NCBI GenBank assembly: GCA_022794255.1 | Contig: JAAWEL010000017.1 | Span: 1-38,140 of the forward strand | DNA: 38,140 nucleotides | Direction of reading: 5' to 3' | DNA from: Lachnospiraceae bacterium | GTDB lineage: Bacteria; Bacillota; Clostridia; Lachnospirales; Lachnospiraceae | Shown: piece after piece, positions 1 to 8,840 of the stretch | Numbering within the stretch: the stretch's first letter is position 1 | How the letters are laid out: each line of letters begins with the position of its first letter | Program-made: the position numbers and the translations under genes | Notes under the pieces: generated by a model | Databases searched by the model: none | Seen by the model: only the letters and a program-made list of their open reading frames with translations | Told to the model about the DNA's origin: nothing

Positions 1-51
1 ATGAGCCGGGAGATGGAGGAGGGGATTGAGCGGATTCGGGGGTTGTCGTAG
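1..51 (+). CDS. 3' end of an unidentified gene (partial)
   Basis: An open frame runs from the first base to a TAG at 49-51 and would give a short charged C-terminal tail ending in GLS. The body of the gene lies outside the window, so no function can be given. The purine-rich composition resembles the following intergenic sequence, so it might not be coding at all. Confidence 0.3.
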   Translation: MSREMEEGIERIRGLS

Positions 52-351
52 AGGGTGGGGGTGGGAAGGGAGGAAGGGAATGGATGATAGGGAGGAAAGA
101 AGGAGATGGCTCTTCCTAGATTAGTGGCCAGATAATATGCTTTAGAACTAATAATTCAACGGAAAGCAGAGTGAAACACATAAACAAAAAGAATGAAATC
201 TATGTTTTTATCAGAATATAAAACGCTATATTTATAAATGTGAAAATAGAGAAAAGACGAAATTTTACTTTTATTTCCCCAAAGTGAAAATAAATAGTTT
301 TTATGACAAAGGCACAAAGGCAAATTGCATACCGGCAATAAGTGTAGAAAC
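52..351. other. intergenic region before the defence operon
   Basis: About 300 bases without a convincing gene. The first 60 bases are purine-rich (repeated GGGAGG/GGAAGG blocks). The remainder is AT-rich with stops in all frames on the plus strand. One open frame on the minus strand (156-446) overlaps the promoter and start of the nuclease gene and has no ribosome-binding site, so I treat it as chance. Confidence 0.5.
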
Positions 352-380
352 TTGTATTTTGGAGGAAAATCACCTATAAT
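352..380 (+). promoter_or_regulatory. sigma-A type promoter of the defence operon
   Basis: A -35 box TTGTAT at 352-357 and a perfect -10 box TATAAT at 375-380 are separated by 17 bases. Transcription would start near 387, about 20-40 bases before the candidate start codons of the Mrr-type gene. This is the only good promoter I see ahead of the gene train that runs to the terminator at 15005-15032. Confidence 0.75.
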
Positions 381-427
381 GGAAAAAAGGCAATGTTCGG
401 AGAATAATGAAAAGTGATGGGGACGAT

Positions 428-1246
428 ATGACCATAGTAGAAGCAATTTGTGCAGTACTGCAAGAAAATGAGGAAGGCTTGACCGCCAGAGAGATCTATC
501 ATGAAATCGTTAAAAGAAAGTTATATACTTTTGGAGCAAAATCGCCAGTAAATGTTGTAAACAGCCAGATCAGGAGAAGATGCTTTGACCTTGATTTCCC
601 GACAGCATCTCCCCTGAAACAATTTAAAATTGCCAGCTATCAGGGAAAGAAGCCGAGATATTGTCTCAGTAATCAGAAAAATGAAGCAGTAGATAGGCGG
701 CCGGAACAGAGAATTGATCTGGTAGCGGATTATCTGCCAGAAGAAAAAATTGCAGCAGCATGGAAAGAGCACATGTCAAATATCAAGCAGCTGGTTTTAG
801 AAAGCATTCTCAAAAATTCTCCGGATTTTTTTGAACATCTTGTGGTAGAACTTCTCCTGAAAATGGGGTATGGCAATGATAAAAATTCTGGAATTGTGAC
901 AGGGAGACCCCACGATGGCGGAATTGATGGGATAATAAGCGAAGATAAACTGGGATTGGATTTGATTTATATCCAGGCAAAACGGTATTCGTCAAATTGC
1001 AAAATAGGCCGGAAGGATTTACAAGCTTTTGTAGGTGCAATGGAACATGTGCAAAAGGGAGTGTTTATCACAACATCCTCCTTTACAAAAGAAGCAGAGA
1101 AATTTATAAGTAAACAACAGCAAAAAAGCATTAAATTAATAGATGGAAAGCTGCTGTCAGAATTATTAGTAAAATATGAAATCGGAGTATTGCCAGCAGA
1201 AAGGATCACGATCTACAGATTGGACTATGATTACTTCACTACCTAG
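428..1246 (+). CDS. HARE-HTH / Mrr-type restriction endonuclease
   Basis: The N-terminal 75 or so residues fit a HARE-HTH domain (start MTIVEAI, then LTAREIYHEI), a winged-helix DNA-reading module found fused to nucleases. The C-terminal half fits the Mrr catalytic fold of the PD-(D/E)xK superfamily: FFEHLVVELLLKMGYG, then GGIDGII, then IYIQAKRY, giving the D...QxK catalytic signature. A start at 407 is possible in the same frame, but GGGG at 418-422 favours 428. Mrr-like enzymes are usually type IV (modification-dependent) nucleases. As first gene of a phosphorothioation operon it could either sense or be blocked by the backbone modification; which one cannot be read from sequence. There is a 121-base gap to the next gene. 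Confidence 0.82.
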   Translation: MTIVEAICAVLQENEEGLTAREIYHEIVKRKLYTFGAKSPVNVVNSQIRRRCFDLDFPTASPLKQFKIASYQGKKPRYCLSNQKNEAVDRRPEQRIDLVADYLPEEKIAAAWKEHMSNIKQLVLESILKNSPDFFEHLVVELLLKMGYGNDKNSGIVTGRPHDGGIDGIISEDKLGLDLIYIQAKRYSSNCKIGRKDLQAFVGAMEHVQKGVFITTSSFTKEAEKFISKQQQKSIKLIDGKLLSELLVKYEIGVLPAERITIYRLDYDYFTT

Positions 1247-1367
1247 AAACAGGATGTAATGAGGCAGCAATTGATTTTTTAAGAGGGGAATGGTAAGATA
1301 ATAGGGATATTTATATGTATGCTTATGGTTTGATAATGAACGCAAAAAGCTAGAGGAGGGCAACAGA

Positions 1368-3092
1368 ATGTGGTGCAGAAGCTGTAACATAGAAACAAAT
1401 GAAAACATGTGCCCGATCTGTGGCCAAAGAACAGAGGAAGATATCCCTGTAAAGATTTATTGGTGCAGGAATTGTAAAATACCAGTCATTCAGACAGAGA
1501 ATCAGGCAGATAAAGGCTTTTGCCCTGCTTGCGGAAAGAAAACAAGGCAATTAGCAACCGATTTACGGCCGGTGTTTCCAGAAGAAAGATTACTTCTGGA
1601 AATCTTGCTTGACAAAGAACCAAATGAATATTTACAAAAATCGGTATGGGCGAACGATAACCGATACTATATAGACGGGGAATCGATTTCCCTGTCAAAT
1701 AACTTATTTCAGACAACTGATGCAGACAAAATAGCAAAAAAGTTAGAACAATACAAAAGTGCAAATACGTATCCATATTTTAACCAAAATATCCGTAAAT
1801 TTATTAAGGCCAATCAAAACAGGCTACATTATCTGAAAGAAGAATCTTTTGAATTTATCAGAAATGCAGCTGCCAAATTTTCTGAAGAAAAAATAGTGAT
1901 ATCTTTTTCCGGGGGAAAGGATTCCACAGTAACAGCAGATGTGGTAATTAAGGCTTTAAGTAATCCGAGCCTGGTACATATATTTGGCAATACAACATTG
2001 GAGTTCCCTTCTACCATTACTTATGCAAAACGATATAGGGAAGACCATCCTCAGGCAAATTTTTTATTTGCCCAAAATGAAGAACAGGTATTTTTTGATG
2101 TGTGCGAAGACATTGGCCCGCCTGCTAGGCTGATGCGTTGGTGCTGCTCTATGTTTAAGACCGGGCCGATTACAAGGGTGATTAATAATTTATATCGAAA
2201 TGAACAGATTCTCACTTATTACGGGATTCGGAAATCAGAATCTGTGAGCAGGAGCAAATATAACCGGATAGAGGATGATGCAGAAGCTGTGAAAATCCAG
2301 CAGCAGACCGTGGCATCACCTATTTTCTTTTGGAGAAATATTGACATATGGTTATATATCTTGTCAGAAGAAGTTGATTTTAACGAAGCATACCGGTTCG
2401 GGTATGACCGGGTTGGATGCTGGTGCTGTCCTAATAATAATCCGCGGGCGCAGTTTTTATCCCGGATTTATATGCCGGAGCAATCGAAAAAATGGAGAGA
2501 GTTTTTGATCGGATTTGCTAAAAAAGTCGGAAAAAAAGACCCGGAGGTATATGTGGATAACGGATTTTGGAAAGCGAGACAGGGAGGGAAGGGGTTAGCG
2601 GCAGCAAATGATGTGAAGATTAAATTCACTAATTGTACCACCGAGGAATATGCAAAAATATATCGCCTGGTAAGGCCATTTGATGATGAACTGATCGGAA
2701 TGTTTTTACCATTTGGCAGAGTTGCCCCGGAACTGGGGAATAAATTGTTAAATGAAGTATTAGTTTTAGACAGCAGGACAAATATACCGATTTTATCCAT
2801 TCAGCCATTTAGCCAGAATGGGTACGATTATGCAGTGAAAATAAAGACGATAAATGTGCAGGATCATGATGATCTGCAAAGAATGGCAGGCTATCAGGTA
2901 CGCAAGTTTAATGCATGCAGAAAGTGTTTGAAATGTGAATCGATTTGCCGGGCAGGGGCGATCTCAATTGCGGGAGGAAGTTATTATATTGACCCGGATA
3001 AATGTGTTCACTGCAAAATGTGTATGACTGCAAAGTACCTGGATGGCGGCTGCACAATGGACAAATATCTGAGAACAGTATCACAAAAATAA
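1368..3092 (+). CDS. sspD: SspD/DndC-like PP-loop sulfurtransferase with zinc ribbons and ferredoxin domain
   Basis: PAPS-reductase-family protein of 574 residues. Two short zinc ribbons occupy about residues 2-60 (CxxC pairs WCRSC, CPIC, WCRNC and CPAC). The ATP-pyrophosphatase PP-loop SGGKDS is at residues 181-186. Cysteine pairs RWCCSMFKTG and GCWCCPNNN match the iron-sulfur cysteines of the DndC/SspD group. The last 60 residues form a two-cluster ferredoxin-like domain (CRKCLKCESIC and CVHCKMC). DndC/SspD proteins adenylate DNA and swap a backbone oxygen for sulfur; the ferredoxin domain may deliver electrons. RBS GGAGG lies just upstream of ATG 1368. The neighbouring DUF4007, P-loop ATPase and cysteine desulfurase genes support the Ssp rather than Dnd assignment. 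Symbol given by domain and context. Confidence 0.85.
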   Translation: MWCRSCNIETNENMCPICGQRTEEDIPVKIYWCRNCKIPVIQTENQADKGFCPACGKKTRQLATDLRPVFPEERLLLEILLDKEPNEYLQKSVWANDNRYYIDGESISLSNNLFQTTDADKIAKKLEQYKSANTYPYFNQNIRKFIKANQNRLHYLKEESFEFIRNAAAKFSEEKIVISFSGGKDSTVTADVVIKALSNPSLVHIFGNTTLEFPSTITYAKRYREDHPQANFLFAQNEEQVFFDVCEDIGPPARLMRWCCSMFKTGPITRVINNLYRNEQILTYYGIRKSESVSRSKYNRIEDDAEAVKIQQQTVASPIFFWRNIDIWLYILSEEVDFNEAYRFGYDRVGCWCCPNNNPRAQFLSRIYMPEQSKKWREFLIGFAKKVGKKDPEVYVDNGFWKARQGGKGLAAANDVKIKFTNCTTEEYAKIYRLVRPFDDELIGMFLPFGRVAPELGNKLLNEVLVLDSRTNIPILSIQPFSQNGYDYAVKIKTINVQDHDDLQRMAGYQVRKFNACRKCLKCESICRAGAISIAGGSYYIDPDKCVHCKMCMTAKYLDGGCTMDKYLRTVSQK

Positions 3093-3110
3093 GCTTTGGA
3101 GGGCGAAAAA

Positions 3111-4016
3111 ATGGCAATGAAGTTTCGTGCCCATGATACATTTTTTATAAGAAAGGGATGGCTGAGCAAGGGCATGAAGCATGTGGTTGCAAAGCCGGAT
3201 GTTTTTGTGGACAAGAGTGAAAATCCCACAGATATACTGGGAATCGGCGCTAATATGGTAAAGGCACTCCGGTATTGGCTTCCGGTTGTAGGACTTACAT
3301 GGGAATCAAAAAAAGGAAAACGGATACAGGGACTTACTCCTTTAGGGGAGTTAATCTATCAATACGACAGATATATCGAAGAACTGGGAACTTTATATTT
3401 ATTACAATATAAGTTTGCAAATCAAAAAGAAGAAGCAGCAGCATGGTATTTTTTCTTTAATGAATTTTCTATGTCAGAGTTTACCAAGGAAGATTTTGTT
3501 CTTGCCATCCAAAATTATATTATGATGACTAAGGATGAGTCTCCTGTGGCTATCCGCTCACTGAGTGAGGATTTTACTTGTATTATCAATACTTACCTGC
3601 CGCGTTATAAATCCAATCCGGCAAAGGTGTCTCCTGAGAATAATATTGATTGTCCTTTTGGGGAATTAGGGCTAGTGGATATTTTAAATAAGGAAAAGAA
3701 AACATACAAAAAATCCATTCCTGCGGCAAAATCGTTGAATCCCTGGGTGGCATTTGCCGTTATTCTTGATCAAGAAAAGGAAAAAGAAAATAAAAGAGAT
3801 GAGATCGGACTAAATGAATTGCTGACAAAGCCTGGAAACATTGGAAGGGTCTTTAATTTGGATTCCATCACCATGCTTGATGTGCTTCACGAAATTGAAA
3901 AATTGGGTAAGATTAAGATTATAAGAACAGCGGGCTTGGATGTGATTCATATCTATGAACAGATGACCTTTGAAGAATGTGTGGAAAAGTACTATGAATC
4001 GATAGAAAAGGGATGA
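3111..4016 (+). CDS. sspB: SspB-like DUF4007 protein
   Basis: A 301-residue protein starting MAMKFRAHDTFFIRKGWL, which matches the start typical of DUF4007 proteins (F.GH.TF..R.GWL.KG). Characterised SspB proteins of single-strand phosphorothioation systems carry DUF4007 and nick DNA, supplying the strand break into which sulfur is placed. I chose ATG 3111 because GGAGGG at 3098-3103 sits seven bases upstream; the in-frame TTG at 3096 lies inside that site. It follows sspD by 18 bases and precedes the SspC-like ATPase by 13, giving a compact D-B-C block. Nickase activity is inferred from the family, not visible as a motif. Confidence 0.78.
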   Translation: MAMKFRAHDTFFIRKGWLSKGMKHVVAKPDVFVDKSENPTDILGIGANMVKALRYWLPVVGLTWESKKGKRIQGLTPLGELIYQYDRYIEELGTLYLLQYKFANQKEEAAAWYFFFNEFSMSEFTKEDFVLAIQNYIMMTKDESPVAIRSLSEDFTCIINTYLPRYKSNPAKVSPENNIDCPFGELGLVDILNKEKKTYKKSIPAAKSLNPWVAFAVILDQEKEKENKRDEIGLNELLTKPGNIGRVFNLDSITMLDVLHEIEKLGKIKIIRTAGLDVIHIYEQMTFEECVEKYYESIEKG

Positions 4017-4029
4017 CAGGTGATTGGCC

Positions 4030-7000
4030 ATGAGCGAAATGATTTCCGTTGCTTCGGGATTTCAATATTCAGTGAATATAAGCTATGATTTAAATAATGA
4101 TGAGAAACTAAAGAATTTTATACCGACACAATCTGCATTAAATTTGCTGGAAGATATTCTCCTCAGTATGCATCCAACCTCGACAGAAAGGGCACGTGTC
4201 CTGATCGGCGCTTACGGTAAGGGGAAATCTCATATTGTATTGACAATCCTTTCCATGATTATGAAAAAAGAACAGAGATTGTTTGAAAAGGTAATGCCTA
4301 AAATTGAGGAAAATGATGAATTATACCAGTATGTCCAAAATTATTATGAATCAAATAATAAAATTCTGCCCGTGATTATTTTTGGAAGCAATACCAGTCT
4401 GACACAGGCATTTTTATTAGCTTTGCAGCGGACACTTTCTGTAAATGGATTGCTAGATATTATGCCGGAGACCAACTATAAGGCAGCAGCAGCAGTGGTG
4501 GAGCGGTGGAAAGCAGAATTTCCGGATACTTACAGGCAATTAGAAGAAGCAATTGACGGTTCCGTGGAGCAATTTGTTGAGGATTTAAAAGACTATAATG
4601 TGGAAGCTTATGAGAGATTTGAAAAGTTGTATCCGTCACTGACGGCTGGCAGTGTGTTCAATCCGTTTCTTGGCTTTGACGTGATAGAACTTTATGAAGA
4701 GACGATAAAGGGATTAAAGAAGAAGGGCTATACGGGAATCTATGTAATATATGATGAGTTCAGCAAATTTTTAGAGGCAAATATTACGGAAGCATCTGTT
4801 AGCGATACAAAAATGTTGCAGGATTTTGCAGAAAAATGTAACCGAAGCGGGAATGACCAGATGCATCTGATGCTTATTTCCCATAAAGAGATTGCCAACT
4901 ATATCGATAAATTGCCGAAACAGAAAGTGGATGGATGGCGGGGGGTGTCAGAGAGATTTAAGCATATTCATCTGAACAACAATTTCACACAGACTTATGA
5001 GATTATTGCATCAGCTATCCAAAAAGAAAAAGGCTTATGGGAGGAGTTTTGCAGGCGGTTTGCAGATCATTTTTCGGATCTGCAACAGAAATATGAAGGA
5101 CACAATATTTTTTCCGATGTGGAAAAAGATACGACCGAAAATAATTTTGTGGCAGATATTTTGCAAGGATGTTATCCATTGCATCCCATATCTACCTTTA
5201 TTTTGCCACGTTTGTCTGAGCGGATAGCCCAGAATGAAAGGACATTGTTTACCTTTATTTCTGCACCAGGGATTGCAACACTGCCTTCTTTTTTAGATAA
5301 TTATCACGATGATACGTTTGAAGTAATTACGCCGGATTTGATTTATGATTATTTTGAGGCGCTTTTAAAAAAGGAGGTTTATTCGGGAAGCATACATAAA
5401 ATTTATCTTTTGACAGAGATAGTTTTAGACAAGCTAGAGGAAAATTCTCTGGAAAGTAAAATTGTCAAGACCCTCTCCCTGATCTATATTCTGGAACAAT
5501 TTGAAAAGCTTCAGCCGACAAAAGAATCCATTATAGGAATCTATTCGGTCAGTTATCAGGCAGAGGAAATCAATCAGGCGATCAACAATCTGATTGAAAA
5601 AGAATATGTGGTCTATCTGAAGCGGAGCAATCATTATCTCCGCTTAAAGCAGTCATCCGGAGTGAATGTCCATCAGAAAATAAAGGATATGATGGAGGCC
5701 CAGAGTAAACGGATTGCAGTGAAAGATACCTTGAATCAATCCAATTTCGATAATTATGTGTATCCTTCCCGGTACAATAATGACCGTGATATGACACGTT
5801 TCTTTTCCTTTGCGTTTATTGATGAGGACGAGGTAAGAGATGATATAGATTGGAATCTTAAAAGTGAGTCAACGGAGGCAGACGGGATAATTTTCGGGAT
5901 TCTCTTACATAGTGAGGAGTCTTTACCGAGACTGAAAAAAGTCTTGATGCAGAGCAGTGCAGGGTGTGACCGTTTTATTTTTATTTTACCACGTCATTTT
6001 TCTGCCATCGAGGAGGTGGTAAGGGAGTTTAATGCAGTAGCTGTTCTGAGAGATGGAGCCAATGAGGATAAGGTTTTATTTGAGGAATATGAAGTGATCT
6101 ATGAAGATCTGCGGGAAGTAATCGGAACCTTTATCCGGGGATACATCCGTCCGGAGGAGTTTAAGTCCCGGTATATTTATCGTGGTGAGGAGATATGGAT
6201 AAAAAGGAAAGCTGCATTGACCGGATTAATGTCTGACATTTGCGATCAGGTATACTCCAAAACACCGGTTATCAACAATGAGGCAATGAATAAAAATGAG
6301 ATTACGGCAACAGCAAATAACAGCAGGACTAAGATTGTAGCTGCTTTGCTGCGAAATGACTTAGAAAACAATCTGGGATTTATGGGCACAGGGCAGGAAG
6401 TGTCCATTATGAGAAGTACCTTAATAAGAACAGGGGTATGGGTTGAGCAGGATGGCGTGCCACGAATTGATTTGAAACCAACAAAAGTGGAGCATATGGC
6501 GGATATGCTGGCAGTGATAGAAGGCTTTATTATGGATGCCCGCCAAAAGGAGCAGGTCTGTTTTGAAGAATTGTACCAAAGGCTGATCTCACCCCAATAT
6601 CATATTGGATTAAGAAAAGGGCTGATTCCCATTTATTTATCAGCCGTGATACATGAGTATAAGAAAGAGGTCATTATTTCTGACCGCCATGGGCAAGTAC
6701 CTGTCTCAGCAGATGTGATTTTGCAGATCAATGCAAAGCCATCTATGTTTTATCTGTCCTATTTGGACTGGAATCCGGAGAAGGAGGCTTTTGTACAGCG
6801 AATATCCGATGAATTTTCGGATTATATCGTGGAGGCGGAAAAAAGTTCTAGTTCCTATGAATATGTAGTGTCAGCAATGAGACGCTGGTATATGGCATTG
6901 CCCAAATACGCAAAAGAGAGTAAAGAAACCCCAGATGGGCAAAAGATGTTCAAAAGCTACTCTTCTATGCTTAGGCTTTTGAGAGGAAATATAAGCGGAA

Positions 7001-7662
7001 ATGAATTATTATTTGAAAAGCTTCCCAAAGCTTTTGGATTTGAAGAATTTCATGAGAATTTGGCAGACAATATGAAACAGGCAAAGGAGTTCTATGATAA
7101 CTATTTGATATTTGCGAAACGTGAACTGGCAAGAAAGGTGAAAGAAATTTTTATTTTGCCGGAAAATGAGGAGAAGATAGAGGCCATGTCTCTGGCTTCT
7201 GCGATAAAAGACTGGTGTGAGTCTTTGAGGCCGTCTGTTTTTGAGCAGTTGTTTACAGACGGAACAGAGAGATGTCTGGGATTATTTAAAAGTATCTCAA
7301 ATGATGATGATTTTACGATAACCAGGTTAGCAAAGCTGGCAACTGACCTTCGCCTGGAAGATTGGGATGAAAGGACAAAAGAAAAGTTTTTCCTTAATCT
7401 GCGGCAGTATAGACAAACTGCTGAAAGCTATCAGGACACAGCAGCCGCGCCAGAAGAAATCAATGGCACAAATACATACCAGATTACATTTGTGGATGAG
7501 AATGATGGTGTTGTGACCAGGCGGTTCAATCGGATAGAAGGCACAAAATGGGGAAAGCTGCTGTATAATCAGATTACAGCTGCCCTCAGTTCCTCAGGGC
7601 GTTCTATTTCAGAACAAGAAAAACGTCAGATTTTGATGGAGATTTTAAAAGAACTATGTTAA
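4030..7662 (+). CDS. sspC: SspC-like large P-loop ATPase
   Basis: A 1210-residue ATPase. Walker A GAYGKGKSH is at residues 60-68 and a Walker B-like IYVIYDEF near residues 237-244. The layout (N-terminal AAA-type NTPase, long helical remainder) also resembles BREX BrxC/PglY ATPases, so the fold alone does not decide. Its position between the DUF4007 gene and the cysteine desulfurase makes SspC by far the best reading. SspC proteins are ATPases needed for single-strand phosphorothioation. ATG 4030 has an AGGTGAT ribosome site 8-13 bases upstream; TTG 4024 is less likely. No frameshift or internal stop is seen over the whole length. Confidence 0.75.
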   Translation: MSEMISVASGFQYSVNISYDLNNDEKLKNFIPTQSALNLLEDILLSMHPTSTERARVLIGAYGKGKSHIVLTILSMIMKKEQRLFEKVMPKIEENDELYQYVQNYYESNNKILPVIIFGSNTSLTQAFLLALQRTLSVNGLLDIMPETNYKAAAAVVERWKAEFPDTYRQLEEAIDGSVEQFVEDLKDYNVEAYERFEKLYPSLTAGSVFNPFLGFDVIELYEETIKGLKKKGYTGIYVIYDEFSKFLEANITEASVSDTKMLQDFAEKCNRSGNDQMHLMLISHKEIANYIDKLPKQKVDGWRGVSERFKHIHLNNNFTQTYEIIASAIQKEKGLWEEFCRRFADHFSDLQQKYEGHNIFSDVEKDTTENNFVADILQGCYPLHPISTFILPRLSERIAQNERTLFTFISAPGIATLPSFLDNYHDDTFEVITPDLIYDYFEALLKKEVYSGSIHKIYLLTEIVLDKLEENSLESKIVKTLSLIYILEQFEKLQPTKESIIGIYSVSYQAEEINQAINNLIEKEYVVYLKRSNHYLRLKQSSGVNVHQKIKDMMEAQSKRIAVKDTLNQSNFDNYVYPSRYNNDRDMTRFFSFAFIDEDEVRDDIDWNLKSESTEADGIIFGILLHSEESLPRLKKVLMQSSAGCDRFIFILPRHFSAIEEVVREFNAVAVLRDGANEDKVLFEEYEVIYEDLREVIGTFIRGYIRPEEFKSRYIYRGEEIWIKRKAALTGLMSDICDQVYSKTPVINNEAMNKNEITATANNSRTKIVAALLRNDLENNLGFMGTGQEVSIMRSTLIRTGVWVEQDGVPRIDLKPTKVEHMADMLAVIEGFIMDARQKEQVCFEELYQRLISPQYHIGLRKGLIPIYLSAVIHEYKKEVIISDRHGQVPVSADVILQINAKPSMFYLSYLDWNPEKEAFVQRISDEFSDYIVEAEKSSSSYEYVVSAMRRWYMALPKYAKESKETPDGQKMFKSYSSMLRLLRGNISGNELLFEKLPKAFGFEEFHENLADNMKQAKEFYDNYLIFAKRELARKVKEIFILPENEEKIEAMSLASAIKDWCESLRPSVFEQLFTDGTERCLGLFKSISNDDDFTITRLAKLATDLRLEDWDERTKEKFFLNLRQYRQTAESYQDTAAAPEEINGTNTYQITFVDENDGVVTRRFNRIEGTKWGKLLYNQITAALSSSGRSISEQEKRQILMEILKELC

Positions 7663-7677
7663 AAGGGAGATAACATC

Positions 7678-8823
7678 ATGGCATATTTTGACAATGCAGC
7701 AACCACATATCCCAAACCGGAATGTGTATATGAATTTATGGATGCATTTTACCGCAAAAGCGGAGGAAATGCCGGCAGAGGACAACATACCATGTCCCAG
7801 ACAGCTGCTGAGGTGATTGCAGACACCAGAAGGCGGATTCAGGAATTGCTGCATTGTCCGGCAAAGCAGGTAGTGTTAGAACCGACAGCTACGATTGCCT
7901 TGAATATCATCATACAGGGAGTGATAGCAACCGGAATCAAAAATATTTATATCAGTCCCTTTGAGCATAATGCCGTTACCCGGACATTGCATCACTACGA
8001 AAAGAACCATGGGATTATGGTCAGGCAGTTGGCGGTTTCAGAAGATTTGGAATATGACCTGGAGAAGATAGGATATCAGTTTGATGATGTCAAACCGGAT
8101 TTTGTTATTGTGAGCCATGCAAGCAATGTGATTGGCTTAGTGGCTCCGGTAGAAGAAATATTTACTCTGGCAAAAAGGTATCAGGCAGTTACTTTAGCAG
8201 ATATGGCTCAGACCGCAGGACTGGTGGATTGTAATATTGGAATGGGAGTTTTTGATTTTGCCGTTTTTGCAGGCCATAAGACCTTATATGGCCCTACTGG
8301 CATTTCCGGTTTTGTGATGGAGCCGTCCATCAAGCTTCCATCTGTCTTTTTTGGCGGAACTGGCTATGACTCAGCAAATCAGGATATGCCGGAAAGCCTT
8401 CCGGAAAAATATGAAATGGGCACTTTAAATATTGCCGGGGCGGCAGGTCTGAATGCTGCGCTGAAGTGGATACAGGAGCAGACGATTGGCCATTTGTGGG
8501 AAAGGGAAAAGGCGAACAGACAGAGGCTGTTATCTTTACTGGAAGCATATGATTTTATCCATATTATTGGGGACAGGAAGGAAAGGAAGTATGTGGGGAT
8601 TGTCTCCTGTGTGATAGAGGGCATTAGCAGTGACAGTGCCGGGAATGTATTGAATCAACAGGGGATTGCTGTGCGGACTGGGCTGCAATGTGCTCCCCGG
8701 GCACATGAGTTTTTGAATACATATCCGGCAGGGACAGTACGTTTCAGTGTGAATTATTTTACGTCAGAGAAGGATTTTGAACAGTTGCAGGGGGCGCTGG
8801 ATTATATTGAGGAGAATCTTTAG
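7678..8823 (+). CDS. sspA: SspA/DndA-like cysteine desulfurase
   Basis: A PLP-dependent class V aminotransferase-fold cysteine desulfurase of 381 residues, a normal length. It begins with the family signature YFDNAATTYPKP. The PLP lysine is K201 in AGHKTLYGPTG. The persulfide-carrying cysteine is C338 in GLQCAPRAH, the CAPxxH form. It would take sulfur from L-cysteine and hand it to the SspD-like enzyme. In many Ssp/Dnd loci the desulfurase is absent and a housekeeping IscS is borrowed; here it is built in, placed after sspC. GGGAG lies nine bases before ATG 7678. A general cysteine desulfurase/selenocysteine lyase cannot be excluded by sequence alone, but the context is decisive. Confidence 0.85.
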   Translation: MAYFDNAATTYPKPECVYEFMDAFYRKSGGNAGRGQHTMSQTAAEVIADTRRRIQELLHCPAKQVVLEPTATIALNIIIQGVIATGIKNIYISPFEHNAVTRTLHHYEKNHGIMVRQLAVSEDLEYDLEKIGYQFDDVKPDFVIVSHASNVIGLVAPVEEIFTLAKRYQAVTLADMAQTAGLVDCNIGMGVFDFAVFAGHKTLYGPTGISGFVMEPSIKLPSVFFGGTGYDSANQDMPESLPEKYEMGTLNIAGAAGLNAALKWIQEQTIGHLWEREKANRQRLLSLLEAYDFIHIIGDRKERKYVGIVSCVIEGISSDSAGNVLNQQGIAVRTGLQCAPRAHEFLNTYPAGTVRFSVNYFTSEKDFEQLQGALDYIEENL

Positions 8824-8840
8824 AGGGGAAGGAATGGGGA

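Noticed and set aside
4030..7662. Reading the large ATPase as BREX BrxC/PglY
   Set aside because: The P-loop is similar, but no BREX methyltransferase, phosphatase or Lon-like gene is present; the DUF4007, SspD and desulfurase neighbours favour SspC.
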